Source of the DNA: Eubacteriales bacterium
GTDB taxonomy: Bacteria; Bacillota; Clostridia; Lachnospirales; Lachnospiraceae
DNA: 45,976 bases
NCBI GenBank assembly: GCA_030524125.1
Contig: JAUNHB010000002.1
Location: forward strand, 1-45,976
Direction: 5' to 3'
This document shows positions 8,109-15,365 of this stretch, one piece after another. The notes under the pieces were generated by a model. The model was not told where the DNA came from, did not search any database, and was given only the letters and a program-made list of their open reading frames with translations. Position 1 is the first letter of the stretch. The number at the start of each line of letters is the position of its first letter. Made by a program: the position numbers and the translations under genes.

Positions 8109-9017
8109 TCACACCTTCAGATGCCTCTGAATCGTAAACACACTGCCGAAAAATCCGATCCCCACGCCCAGCGCCAATCCCACCGGAAGAAGCGTCCGGA
8201 ACAGCTCGCCGGCCGGAAGAAAGTTCATCACATTGGCCAGTCCCTGGAACTGATCCACCACATACCGGATCAGCCGGTTGTACAGGAAGAACAGGAACAC
8301 GAGCGGCAGAGCCGCTCCCACCACGCCGATCACGAGTCCTTCGATCATAAACGGCGCCTTGATAAAGGAGTTTTTGGCTCCGATCAGTCTCATGATGCCG
8401 ATCTCCTCCCGACGCACGGAGATGCCGATCGCCACCGTGTTGTTGATCAGGAAAATGGCCACCGCCAGAAGAAGGCCGATGATCGCCACCGACACATAGC
8501 TGACCAGCCGGTTGAAATCCGTCAGTATATCCGCCACCGTGTCCGACCGGTTCACCTTTCTCACGTTCTCGATGGACTCGATGTATCCCACCAGATCGTC
8601 CTGAAGGGAAATATCGGTCATGTAGATCTCCAGATTGGCGCTGTTTGCCAGCGGGTTGTCGTCTACAAACGCCTCCGCCGCGGACGCGTCTCCATTAAAA
8701 TAGATCTGCTGATAGCTCTTCCACGCCTCGTCCGCCGACACGTAGACGATCTCGGACACGCCCGCGCGCGTCTGCAGATCCCGTCCGACCTCCAGGATCT
8801 CCTCCTCGGTCGTTCCCTCGTTAAAGAGCACCGTGATCGCCACTCCCTCCTCGGCTTCCTTTACAAAATGCTGAAAGTTTTCCACCACACAGAAAAAAAT
8901 GCCGAACATGAAAATACATGCCGCCATCGTGGCAAGAGAAGCAAGGGAAAACAGCTTGTTTCTCCAGATATTTTTAAATCCCTGCTTAAAGCAGTATCCG
9001 ATCGTGTTGAATCTCAT
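8109..9017 (-). CDS. ftsX: Cell division protein FtsX (ABC transporter-like permease)
   Basis: 302 residues, the usual length for Gram-positive FtsX. A hydrophobic segment at about 22-44 is followed by a large extracellular domain (about 45-175) beginning with the typical TVLFNEGTTEEEI region. Three more membrane segments then fill the C-terminal half (near 175-200, 220-250 and 270-295), giving the FtsX topology. FtsX does not transport; it passes the ATPase state of FtsE to a periplasmic or external murein hydrolase. Its ATG overlaps the ftsE stop codon by four bases (ATGA), so translation is coupled. The M23 peptidase encoded next is its likely effector. Confidence 0.95.
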   Translation of the reverse strand: MRFNTIGYCFKQGFKNIWRNKLFSLASLATMAACIFMFGIFFCVVENFQHFVKEAEEGVAITVLFNEGTTEEEILEVGRDLQTRAGVSEIVYVSADEAWKSYQQIYFNGDASAAEAFVDDNPLANSANLEIYMTDISLQDDLVGYIESIENVRKVNRSDTVADILTDFNRLVSYVSVAIIGLLLAVAIFLINNTVAIGISVRREEIGIMRLIGAKNSFIKAPFMIEGLVIGVVGAALPLVFLFFLYNRLIRYVVDQFQGLANVMNFLPAGELFRTLLPVGLALGVGIGFFGSVFTIQRHLKV

Positions 9018-9694
9018 CCGATATACCCGCTTTCTTTTTCGTCTTCCGTGATGATCCCCTTGTGCATACGGATCACTCTCTTCTTCATGGTGTCTACGAT
9101 GGCCTGATCGTGGGTCACCACAAGCACGGTCGTGCCGCGGGCATTGATCTCCTCGAGCAGCTTCATGATCTCTCTGGACGTCTTGGGATCCAGATTTCCC
9201 GTAGGCTCGTCCGCCAGCAGGATATCCGGGCTGTTCACGAGCGCGCGGGCCAGAGCCACCCTCTGCTGCTCGCCTCCGGACAGCTGTCTGGGATAGGACT
9301 TATATTTTTCGGCCAGCCCCACAAGGGACAGCATGGCCGGCACGTTTTTCTTGATCTCCTTCGTGGGGGTCACGACGACTCTCTGCGCAAAAGCCACGTT
9401 CTCATAGACGTTCCGGTCCTTCAGGAGCCGGAAATCCTGGAACACGCAGCCAATCTTCCTGCGATACTTGGGGATCGTCCCCTTCTTCATACGGTTCAGG
9501 TTCACCCCGTTCACCCGGATCATACCCTCCGTAGGCTCCAGCTCCTTCAAAAGCAGCTTGATCAGCGTCGACTTTCCCGAACCGCTGTCGCCCACCACGA
9601 ACACAAATTCTCCTCTTTCGATATGTAAGCTGATCCCGTTGATGGCCCCCACTCCATTGGGATACGACTTCACCACATTTTCCAGTATGATCAT
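9014..9694 (-). CDS. ftsE: Cell division ATP-binding protein FtsE
   Basis: ABC ATPase of 226 residues. Visible motifs are Walker A GDSGSGKS (35-42), the Q-loop region CVFQDFRLL, the signature LSGGEQQR, Walker B ILLADEPTGNLD and the H-loop VVTHD. The sequence ends shortly after the H-loop with a C-terminal helix, as in FtsE rather than in transport ATPases. It pairs with FtsX (four-base overlap) at the septal membrane to gate wall hydrolysis. It is preceded by the CdaR/PucR-type regulator 45 bases upstream and is probably cotranscribed with it. Confidence 0.96.
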   Translation of the reverse strand: MIILENVVKSYPNGVGAINGISLHIERGEFVFVVGDSGSGKSTLIKLLLKELEPTEGMIRVNGVNLNRMKKGTIPKYRRKIGCVFQDFRLLKDRNVYENVAFAQRVVVTPTKEIKKNVPAMLSLVGLAEKYKSYPRQLSGGEQQRVALARALVNSPDILLADEPTGNLDPKTSREIMKLLEEINARGTTVLVVTHDQAIVDTMKKRVIRMHKGIITEDEKESGYIG

Positions 9695-9739
9695 GGAAAA
9701 CCTCCTAGCTTATTTTCTCTCTGCACAGGAGAGCCGGAA

Positions 9740-10825
9740 TCAGTAATCCAGGCTCTCCATATATTTCATGTATTTTACGACCATGAGCGCGATCTTGAAC
9801 GTGATCGCGTCCTCGAACACGCGGATGTCCAGCCCCGTGGACTTCTGAAGCTTGTCCAGCCGGTAGACCAGCGTGTTTCTGTGGATGTAGAGCTGCCGGG
9901 ACGTCTCGGACACGTTCAGGCTGTTCTCGAAAAACTTATTGATGGTCGTCAGCGTCTCCTCGTCGAAATCGTCCGGCGATCTCCCGTCAAAGATCTCCCG
10001 GATGAACATCTTGCACAGCGGGATCGGAAGCTGGTAGATCAGGCGGCCAATGCCCAGAGAGCTGTACGCGATGATGTCCCTCTCGTCGAAAAAGATCCGG
10101 CCCACGTCAAGAGCCATCTTCGCCTCCTTGTAGGAGCGGGACACCTCCTTGATCTCGCCCACGATGGTACCCAGCGCCACATGGATATCCTCCCCCTCCA
10201 TGGCCACCGCGTCCTTCATGGCTCTCGCTTCCCGGAACATCTCGTCGTAGCCCTCGTTCAGAGCCAGCTCCTTGACCACGATCACGTTTTTCTCGTCCAC
10301 CGCGGTGATGAAATCTCTCGACTTGGAGCCGAACAGATTGCGGATGCTGTCCAGCGCGCCGTTGACCCGGTCGCGGTCGCTCTCTATAATAAATACCACA
10401 CGGCGCACCTCCGTTGCAATATGCAGTTTTTTGGCGCGATTGTAAATATCTACCAGAAGCAGGTTGTCCAGCAGAAGATTCTTGATAAAGTTGTCCTTGT
10501 CGAACCGTTCCTTGTACGCGGTCAGCAGGCTGGAAATCTGGAAGGACGCCAGCTTCCCAACCATATATACGTCGTCGCTGGAGCCTTTTGCCAGAAGGAT
10601 GTATTCCAGCTGGTTCTCGTCAAATACCTTGAAAAACTGATAGCCGTGGACCACCTGACTGTCCGCGGGCGAAGCAATGAACGCGGAGACCTCCCCGTCA
10701 AAGCTCTCCGGCTGCGTCTCCGTGGAAGCCAGCGTCTGTCCCTCCATGTCCAGAACGCACAGATCGATACGGGTAATCCCCTTCAGCCCGTCAATCGTGT
10801 TTTGAAGTATCTGGTTTGAAATCAT
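9740..10825 (-). CDS. PucR/CdaR-family helix-turn-helix protein upstream of ftsEX
   Basis: 361 residues. The C-terminal 60 or so (LYIHRNTLVYRLDKLQKSTG) match the PucR-type winged helix-turn-helix that ends CdaR (carbohydrate diacid regulator) proteins. The central part (about 150-280) looks like the GGDEF-derived domain of this family. The first 110 residues resemble the sugar-diacid sensing domain but carry no signature I can pin to a ligand. This CdaR is not the c-di-AMP cyclase regulator of the same name. AAAGGAGAGG before the ATG supports the start. Family members usually control transport or catabolism, so its place ahead of ftsEX suggests either a local regulator of wall remodelling or simple co-location. 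Confidence 0.82.
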   Translation of the reverse strand: MISNQILQNTIDGLKGITRIDLCVLDMEGQTLASTETQPESFDGEVSAFIASPADSQVVHGYQFFKVFDENQLEYILLAKGSSDDVYMVGKLASFQISSLLTAYKERFDKDNFIKNLLLDNLLLVDIYNRAKKLHIATEVRRVVFIIESDRDRVNGALDSIRNLFGSKSRDFITAVDEKNVIVVKELALNEGYDEMFREARAMKDAVAMEGEDIHVALGTIVGEIKEVSRSYKEAKMALDVGRIFFDERDIIAYSSLGIGRLIYQLPIPLCKMFIREIFDGRSPDDFDEETLTTINKFFENSLNVSETSRQLYIHRNTLVYRLDKLQKSTGLDIRVFEDAITFKIALMVVKYMKYMESLDY

Positions 10826-11075
10826 AGCGTTTTCCTCTCCTTTACACCATAGTGTTTATGCCATACCCCTTGCGCCGGAAACGAAAACGCTCCGCCGCCC
10901 CCGACATTCATACCACCCACAAAACATCATAGCTTTTTGCAGATACTAAATATCTATCTTATATAGTAATGTAAAATAGCAAAAAAAGAAAGAGTCTTTT
11001 TTCATTTTTTTATGCATAAATCCAGATTTTTTCTCATATGGTGTAGTCAAAGAACGTTCGGTACAGGAGTCTGCC
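10826..11075. promoter_or_regulatory. AT-rich divergent promoter region, no gene
   Basis: A 250-base gap between the minus-strand CdaR-like gene and the plus-strand membrane protein. Positions 10921-11040 are strongly AT-rich. On the plus strand TTGCAG (10937-10942) with TATATA (10960-10965) at 17 bases is the best promoter-like pair, but it is weak. AGATA/TATCT (10941-10955) is a short inverted repeat over the spacer. No confident minus-strand promoter was found. Confidence 0.35.
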
Positions 11076-11513
11076 ATGAGTGCCAAAACCAAGATATGGG
11101 TATTCCATATGAAAGAACTGATCTATACCGCCGTGTTCGTCGCCCTGGGCGTCCTTTTTCTTCTGCTTTTGATCTTTATGTTTTCCGGAGACAGAAGAAC
11201 CCGGGATCCTCTGGCGGAGCTTCCCGCGCGCTATACCGCCGGGATCTACACGGCCTCCATGACGCTGGGCGGCAATCCGGTGGAGATCGCCGTCACGGTG
11301 GACCGGGACTATATCTCCTCCATCACCTTCCGGCAGCTCGACGAGACGGTCGCCGCCATGTACCCGCTCATGGAACCGGCGCTGGAGGCTCTGTCCGCGC
11401 AGATCTGCGAGGCGCAGTCTGTGGAGGACATCTCCTACTCCGAGGACAGTCAGTACACCTCCATGATGCTGATGAGCGCCATCCGGACCGCTCTTCAAAA
11501 AGCGGAGAACTAG
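11076..11513 (+). CDS. Small membrane-anchored FMN-binding-like domain protein
   Basis: 145 residues. A hydrophobic segment (about 14-36) is followed by an external domain that starts YTAGIYTASMTLGG and ends YTSMMLMSAIRTAL. This layout resembles the FMN_bind fold of RnfG/NqrC-like proteins: a glycine-rich strand, a section like 'I.SI.F....ET', then a C-terminal helix with 'TS...A...AL'. The S/T-G-A-T flavinylation motif is not present; the corresponding place reads SQYTSM, so covalent FMN attachment is unlikely. AGGAG about seven bases upstream supports the start. It stands alone between two minus-strand operons. Function unknown; the family call is moderate. Confidence 0.6.
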   Translation: MSAKTKIWVFHMKELIYTAVFVALGVLFLLLLIFMFSGDRRTRDPLAELPARYTAGIYTASMTLGGNPVEIAVTVDRDYISSITFRQLDETVAAMYPLMEPALEALSAQICEAQSVEDISYSEDSQYTSMMLMSAIRTALQKAEN

Positions 11514-11517
11514 CGGC

Positions 11518-11547
11518 GGGGCGGAGCCGCCGAAGCGGCTCCGCCCC
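11518..11547. terminator. 13-bp perfect GC-rich stem-loop between convergent genes
   Basis: GGGGCGGAGCCGC (11518-11530) pairs perfectly with GCGGCTCCGCCCC (11535-11547) over a CGAA loop, read as UUCG on the minus strand. It sits between the 3' ends of the plus-strand FMN-binding-like gene and the minus-strand 44-residue gene. Neither side has a long U-tract, so termination is inferred from position and stem strength. Confidence 0.6.
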
Positions 11548-11568
11548 AAAGATCCCAAAAAGCCGGCG

Positions 11569-11703
11569 TCACTGTCTCAGATAGATCCCCTGCGACTCGA
11601 TCCACTCGTCCAGCTCCGTCAGGCAGTCCTCGTTCCACGTAGGGCTCAGCGCCTCCTGTCCTTCCGCGCGGTCCTTTTCCAGCGCTTTTTCTTTGTCTTC
11701 CAT
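11569..11703 (-). CDS. Small acidic protein of 44 residues, third gene of the clpX-lspA unit
   Basis: The minus strand from 11703 reads ATG to TGA in 45 codons. AAGGAGG starts 10 bases upstream of the ATG, a near-perfect Shine-Dalgarno at good spacing. The protein begins MEDKEKALEKDRAEG, contains LSPTWNEDCLTELDEWIESQ and ends YLRQ. It is acidic and probably helical, with one cysteine, two tryptophans and no membrane segment. It follows lspA by 48 bases and is followed by a strong stem-loop, so it is the last gene of the operon. I do not recognise a family. It could be a small regulator or adaptor of ClpX or of lipoprotein maturation, but nothing in the sequence proves that. Confidence 0.65.
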   Translation of the reverse strand: MEDKEKALEKDRAEGQEALSPTWNEDCLTELDEWIESQGIYLRQ

Positions 11704-11751
11704 CCTCCGCACCTCCTTCACACAGACAGCAGAACCATCCCCGGGAGACCC

Positions 11752-12219
11752 TCACCTTCGGGAATGGCCCTTCCCGCCCAGAAAGATCAGGACGGCTCCA
11801 ATCAAAATGAAAAAGTCCGACAGATTGAACACATAGCGGTTCAGCCTCTTCCACGGGCTGTGAAAGCGGATATAATCCACCACATAGCCTTTCCTGCACC
11901 GCTCGTAAAGGTTCGACAGCGCCCCTCCCAGCAGGAGGGCAAAGCCTGTCTTTCTCATATGCCGCCCCGGCCCGGCCAGCTCGCGCAGGAACAGACAGGC
12001 GACGCCCGCCGTGACCGCGCCGCTGAGCCGGACGATGCGGGGCATGTGTCCCTCGCCTCTGCCTCCGATGGCTCCTCGGTTGCGAAGCCGCCGGATGCCG
12101 GCGAAGCCTCCCGGAAGCATCCGCTCCTCGTGCTCCTCCGGAAGCTGCTCTATCTCATGCTTGACCGCCAGATCCGCCTGAAACAGGCCGAGCGCCAGCT
12201 GCACATATGCCAGTCTCAT
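11752..12219 (-). CDS. lspA: Divergent signal peptidase II (LspA-like)
   Basis: LspA is a membrane aspartyl protease that removes the signal peptide of diacylglyceryl-modified prolipoproteins. This 155-residue protein keeps NRGA (47-50), the segment GGALSNLYERCRKGYVVDYI with Asp115, and FNLSDFF with Asn132 and Asp135, so the two catalytic aspartates are present. The N-terminal part is atypical: the first membrane helix is weak, and residues 22-60 are charged instead of hydrophobic. It starts immediately after the clpX stop codon, and its Shine-Dalgarno (GGGGGTGA) lies in the last clpX codons, so translation is coupled. It may be a specialised paralogue rather than the housekeeping enzyme. Confidence 0.8.
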   Translation of the reverse strand: MRLAYVQLALGLFQADLAVKHEIEQLPEEHEERMLPGGFAGIRRLRNRGAIGGRGEGHMPRIVRLSGAVTAGVACLFLRELAGPGRHMRKTGFALLLGGALSNLYERCRKGYVVDYIRFHSPWKRLNRYVFNLSDFFILIGAVLIFLGGKGHSRR

Positions 12220-12222
12220 AGG

Positions 12223-13656
12223 TCACCCCCGCATTTCCATGGCCGGAACGCCCCGCATGGTGATCAGAGGCCCGCCCTTATGTTCAATGTAAGCTCCGGT
12301 GATCGTCACCTGCCCGATGTTGTCGTCCTTCGGGATCTCGTACATAATATCCAGCATGAAATCCTCGATGATCGCCCGCAGCGCCCGCGCGCCCGTATCC
12401 TTCTCCATGGCTTTTCTGGCGATGGCGGTCAGCGCGTCGTCCGTAAATTCCAGCTTCACCTCGTCCAGAGCCAGAAGCTTCTGATACTGCTTCAGGATGG
12501 CGTTTTTCGGCTCCTTTAAGATCCGCACCATCATCTCCTCGCTCAGAGCGTCCAGCGTGTAGATCACCGGCAGGCGGCCGATGAACTCCGGGATCATGCC
12601 GAAATTCCGGATATCCTCCACCGTCACCTGCCGGAGCAGGTTTTTCTCATTGTCGTACTTATCCTTCAGATCCGCCCGGAATCCGATGGAGGACTGCTTG
12701 TTCAGCCGCTCCTTGATGATGTTCTCCAGATCCGGAAACGCGCCGCCGCAGATGAACAGGATGTTTTTCGTGTTCACAGTCTCCAGAGGAACCATGGCGT
12801 TCTTGCTGTTGGCTCCCACGGGGACCTCCACCTCGGCCCCTTCCAAAAGCTTCAAAAGCCCCTGCTGCACCGACTCTCCGCTGACGTCCCTCTGATTGGT
12901 ATTGCGCTTCTTGGCGATCTTGTCGATCTCGTCGATGAACACGATCCCCTTCTCGGCCTTCTCCACGTCGTTGTCCGCGGCGGCCAGAAGCTTGGAGAGC
13001 ACGCTCTCGATGTCGTCCCCGATGTATCCGGCTTCCGTCAGCGAGGTGGCGTCCGCTATGGCCAGCGGCACGTCCAGAAGCCTCGCCAGCGTCCTGACCA
13101 GATAGGTCTTTCCGCTTCCGGTCGGTCCGATCATCAGCATATTGGACTTCTCGATCTCGATGCCGTCCCCGTCGGAGCCCGCCGCCACGCGCTTATAGTG
13201 ATTGTAGACCGCGACGGAGATCACCTTTTTGGCCTTTTCCTGTCCTACCACGTACTCGTCAAGGCTCTCCTTGATCTTGTGGGGCGCGGGGATCGACCGG
13301 ATGTCCATGGTCTTTTCCGGCTCTGCTTTGACCTCCGGCTCCTTCTTCTTCGCCTTCTGGCGCTTCGGGAACATGTTCTGCAGATCCGCCAGGTTCACCA
13401 TGCTGATGTTCGGCATCTTGGACATATCCAGACGACTGTAATCCACGTTTCCCTTGTTCATCATATCCAGAGTCTTCTGCATACAGTCCTGGCAGATGTG
13501 GATCTCGTTGGTCAGATGGATCATCTTCCCCGCCTTGCTCCGGGGTCTGTGGCACATGAAGCAGACCTCGTCCCGCTCCTCGTCCGTATGCTCCGCGTCG
13601 GGGCGCTCCTTTGTTTTCTCCTGCTCCAGCTCTGTATCTTTATTTTCGATTTCCAT
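12223..13656 (-). CDS. clpX: ATP-dependent Clp protease ATP-binding subunit ClpX
   Basis: Hexameric AAA+ unfoldase that feeds substrates to ClpP. An N-terminal C4 zinc finger uses Cys32, Cys35, Cys55 and Cys58. Walker A GPTGSGKT is at 177-184, Walker B VFIDEID at 239-245, and the ClpP-docking IGF loop at 324-326. The arginine-bearing FIGRLP follows at 358-363. The pore-1 loop reads GYIG (210-213) instead of the usual GYVG, a mild change. At 477 aa it is about 50 residues longer than typical ClpX, through a charged N-terminus and a Lys/Glu-rich linker at 98-115. No clpP or tig gene is adjacent, unlike the common layout, so this may be a second ClpX or a relocated one. It is cotranscribed with lspA. 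Confidence 0.94.
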   Translation of the reverse strand: MEIENKDTELEQEKTKERPDAEHTDEERDEVCFMCHRPRSKAGKMIHLTNEIHICQDCMQKTLDMMNKGNVDYSRLDMSKMPNISMVNLADLQNMFPKRQKAKKKEPEVKAEPEKTMDIRSIPAPHKIKESLDEYVVGQEKAKKVISVAVYNHYKRVAAGSDGDGIEIEKSNMLMIGPTGSGKTYLVRTLARLLDVPLAIADATSLTEAGYIGDDIESVLSKLLAAADNDVEKAEKGIVFIDEIDKIAKKRNTNQRDVSGESVQQGLLKLLEGAEVEVPVGANSKNAMVPLETVNTKNILFICGGAFPDLENIIKERLNKQSSIGFRADLKDKYDNEKNLLRQVTVEDIRNFGMIPEFIGRLPVIYTLDALSEEMMVRILKEPKNAILKQYQKLLALDEVKLEFTDDALTAIARKAMEKDTGARALRAIIEDFMLDIMYEIPKDDNIGQVTITGAYIEHKGGPLITMRGVPAMEMRG

Positions 13657-13682
13657 ATATTTTCCCTTCTCTCATGCCTCCA

Positions 13683-13711
13683 ATTATATAGTACCCGGGT
13701 TCCGGTAGCAA
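13683..13711 (-). promoter_or_regulatory. SigA-type promoter of clpX
   Basis: On the minus strand TTGCTA (13706-13711), a 17-base spacer and a perfect TATAAT (13683-13688). The predicted start is near 13676, about 20 bases upstream of the clpX ATG. Confidence 0.65.
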
Positions 13712-13715
13712 GTAA

Positions 13716-13773
13716 ACTTTTTATAAAGCGGCGGCCCGGACGGGCAGTCCTCCTGCCCTCTCCGGTCCGCCGC
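13716..13773 (-). terminator. Intrinsic terminator of htrA
   Basis: GCGGCGGCCCGGACGGGCAG (13728-13747) pairs with 13753-13773, giving about 20 bp with one mismatch and one bulge. On the minus strand it is followed by TTTATAAAAAG, an imperfect U-tract. It lies downstream of htrA and directly abuts the clpX promoter. Confidence 0.6.
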
Positions 13774-13799
13774 CCGTGCTCCGATGCGGAAGCTTTTCT

Positions 13800-15176
13800 T
13801 TATTTGGACTGCTGGCTCTGACTCTGGCTGCTGGCCTCGGAAGCCGTGCTGAGCGTTACCTCCAGCGTCTTCTCCGTATATTCGCTGCCCTCCAGCCGCT
13901 GGACCTTCACTTCGATGGTCTCGCCTGCGGAATAGTAGCTCAGAAGATCCCTGAGCTGATCATAGCCTGTGATGGTCGTTCCGTCCAGCTCCGTGATGAT
14001 GTCGCCTTCCTGAAGGCCCGCCTGATCTGCTCCCAGTCCTTCCAGCACGGTTCTGACATAGACTCCCTTGGGCATGTTGTAGCTCTCGGAAACCTCGTCG
14101 GTCACGTCCACGCAGTTGCTGACTCCCAGGTATCCTTTCTGGTCGTCCTCCACCCGGTCTCTCGTCTGCTTGTTCATCAGATCGCCGATGATGGATTCCA
14201 CGTCGCTGATGGGGATCGCGTATCCCATGCCCTCCACGTCCTCAGAGACGAATTTTACGGAGTTGATGCCGATCAGCTCGCCCTTGCTGTTCAGAAGAGC
14301 GCCTCCGCTGTTGCCGGGGTTGATGGCGGCGTCGGTCTGGATCAGCTTGTTGGTGATCGTCTGTCCGTCGGACTCCACCGTCACCTCGCGGTTCAGCGCG
14401 CTGATGATGCCGGACGTCACGGACAGGCCGTAGCCGTACGCGTTTCCGATGGCGACTACCGGCTCGCCCACCTCAAGATTGGTGGAATCCCCGATCGTCG
14501 CGATCTTGATCTGGTTCATCGTCTCCTCCGGGATATCGGAGAGCTGCACGGCGATCACCGCCAGATCCTTGTCGGCGTCCGTTCCCTTGATCTTTGCCGA
14601 GATCACATTGCTCTCATCCGCGTCCTCGCCGTCCGAATTGAAATATACGCTCAGCTCGTTGGCTCCCGACACCACATGGTTGTTGGTGACGATCAGAAGC
14701 TCCGTATCGTTCTCTCCGATGATGATGCCGGAACCGCTGGACTGGCTCTGCTGCTCATAGTTTCCGAAGATCGTCCGGAATTCCTGCGTGCTCACGTTGG
14801 TGATGGACACCACCGACGACATACAGTTTTCCACGATATCAGACACATCGTAGGCGCCCGAGGCGGTGCTGGCCGTGGTCGTGCTGGCCACCGACGCGTT
14901 CGATTTGCTGAGGCTGGCGACGGAGCTGCCGGAAATCCCCAACACCTGATTTCCCGCATAGTTCACTCCCGTGAACGCCGCGCCGGATACGCTTCCGAAC
15001 ACCAGCGCCAGAACAAGGCACTTGGCGACGGTCCTTCCGAATCCTCCTTTTTTCTTTTTTTTCGGAGGCTTTTCGTTCATGGCCTCCGAGGAATCATAGT
15101 GGATGTAGCTGCTGCCTGTATCATAATAATTTCCAGTCATGTTCTCTTCGCTGCTTTTATTCATATCATCATACAT
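13800..15176 (-). CDS. htrA: HtrA/DegP-family membrane-anchored serine protease with PDZ domain
   Basis: Envelope quality-control protease. With the start at 15176 it has 458 residues. A cytoplasmic tail ends in a lysine run, followed by one membrane segment (about 48-70), then a Ser/Thr/Ala-rich linker. The trypsin-like domain has TNNHVV (His167), DKDLAVI (Asp204) and NPGNSGGALL (Ser290). A single PDZ domain occupies about 340-435, followed by a Ser/Gln tail. An in-frame TTG at 15221 is open but has no Shine-Dalgarno, whereas AAAGGAG precedes the ATG at 15176 by 10 bases. A pair of TTGTGAT repeats lies just upstream and could be a two-component regulator site, as HtrA genes are often under envelope-stress control. 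Confidence 0.92.
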   Translation of the reverse strand: MYDDMNKSSEENMTGNYYDTGSSYIHYDSSEAMNEKPPKKKKKGGFGRTVAKCLVLALVFGSVSGAAFTGVNYAGNQVLGISGSSVASLSKSNASVASTTTASTASGAYDVSDIVENCMSSVVSITNVSTQEFRTIFGNYEQQSQSSGSGIIIGENDTELLIVTNNHVVSGANELSVYFNSDGEDADESNVISAKIKGTDADKDLAVIAVQLSDIPEETMNQIKIATIGDSTNLEVGEPVVAIGNAYGYGLSVTSGIISALNREVTVESDGQTITNKLIQTDAAINPGNSGGALLNSKGELIGINSVKFVSEDVEGMGYAIPISDVESIIGDLMNKQTRDRVEDDQKGYLGVSNCVDVTDEVSESYNMPKGVYVRTVLEGLGADQAGLQEGDIITELDGTTITGYDQLRDLLSYYSAGETIEVKVQRLEGSEYTEKTLEVTLSTASEASSQSQSQQSK

Positions 15177-15233
15177 GGTTTCATGTCTCCTTTCGTATTT
15201 CTGTTCCTTTTGTGCTTTCAATATATCAATTAT

Positions 15234-15251
15234 TTGTGATCGAATTGTGAT
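15234..15251. promoter_or_regulatory. Tandem TTGTGAT direct repeat upstream of htrA
   Basis: TTGTGAT occurs at 15234-15240 and 15245-15251, an 11-base period (one helical turn) on one face of the DNA. OmpR-type response regulators bind such head-to-tail repeats. The site lies in the short divergent region between htrA and the DUF3048 gene, so it could serve either. Confidence 0.35.
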
Positions 15252-15257
15252 AAAATC

Positions 15258-15286
15258 TTTAAAAAAATTTGAAAGTGTTATATACT
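15258..15286 (+). promoter_or_regulatory. Putative promoter of the DUF3048 lipoprotein gene
   Basis: TTTAAA (15258-15263), 17 bases, then TATACT (15281-15286, 5/6). The -35 is weak. The predicted start is near 15293, leaving a leader of about 70 bases with a Shine-Dalgarno (AGAAAGGA) before the ATG at 15366. Confidence 0.45.
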
Positions 15287-15365
15287 ATAAAAAGTTCGAG
15301 CGCAGCGGGACGGGCCCGGCCCTGCCGGCTGTGTCTGAGAAAAAAACAGAAAGGATCTTTATTGC

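Noticed and set aside
6828..9107. A 759-codon open frame on the plus strand
   Set aside because: Antisense to the M23 peptidase and ftsX. The leucine- and arginine-rich product mirrors the coiled-coil codons of the M23 gene.
11510..11899. A 129-codon minus-strand frame overlapping lspA and the 44-residue gene
   Set aside because: It runs out of frame across the lspA 3' end. The 44-codon frame inside the region has the Shine-Dalgarno and a sensible operon position.
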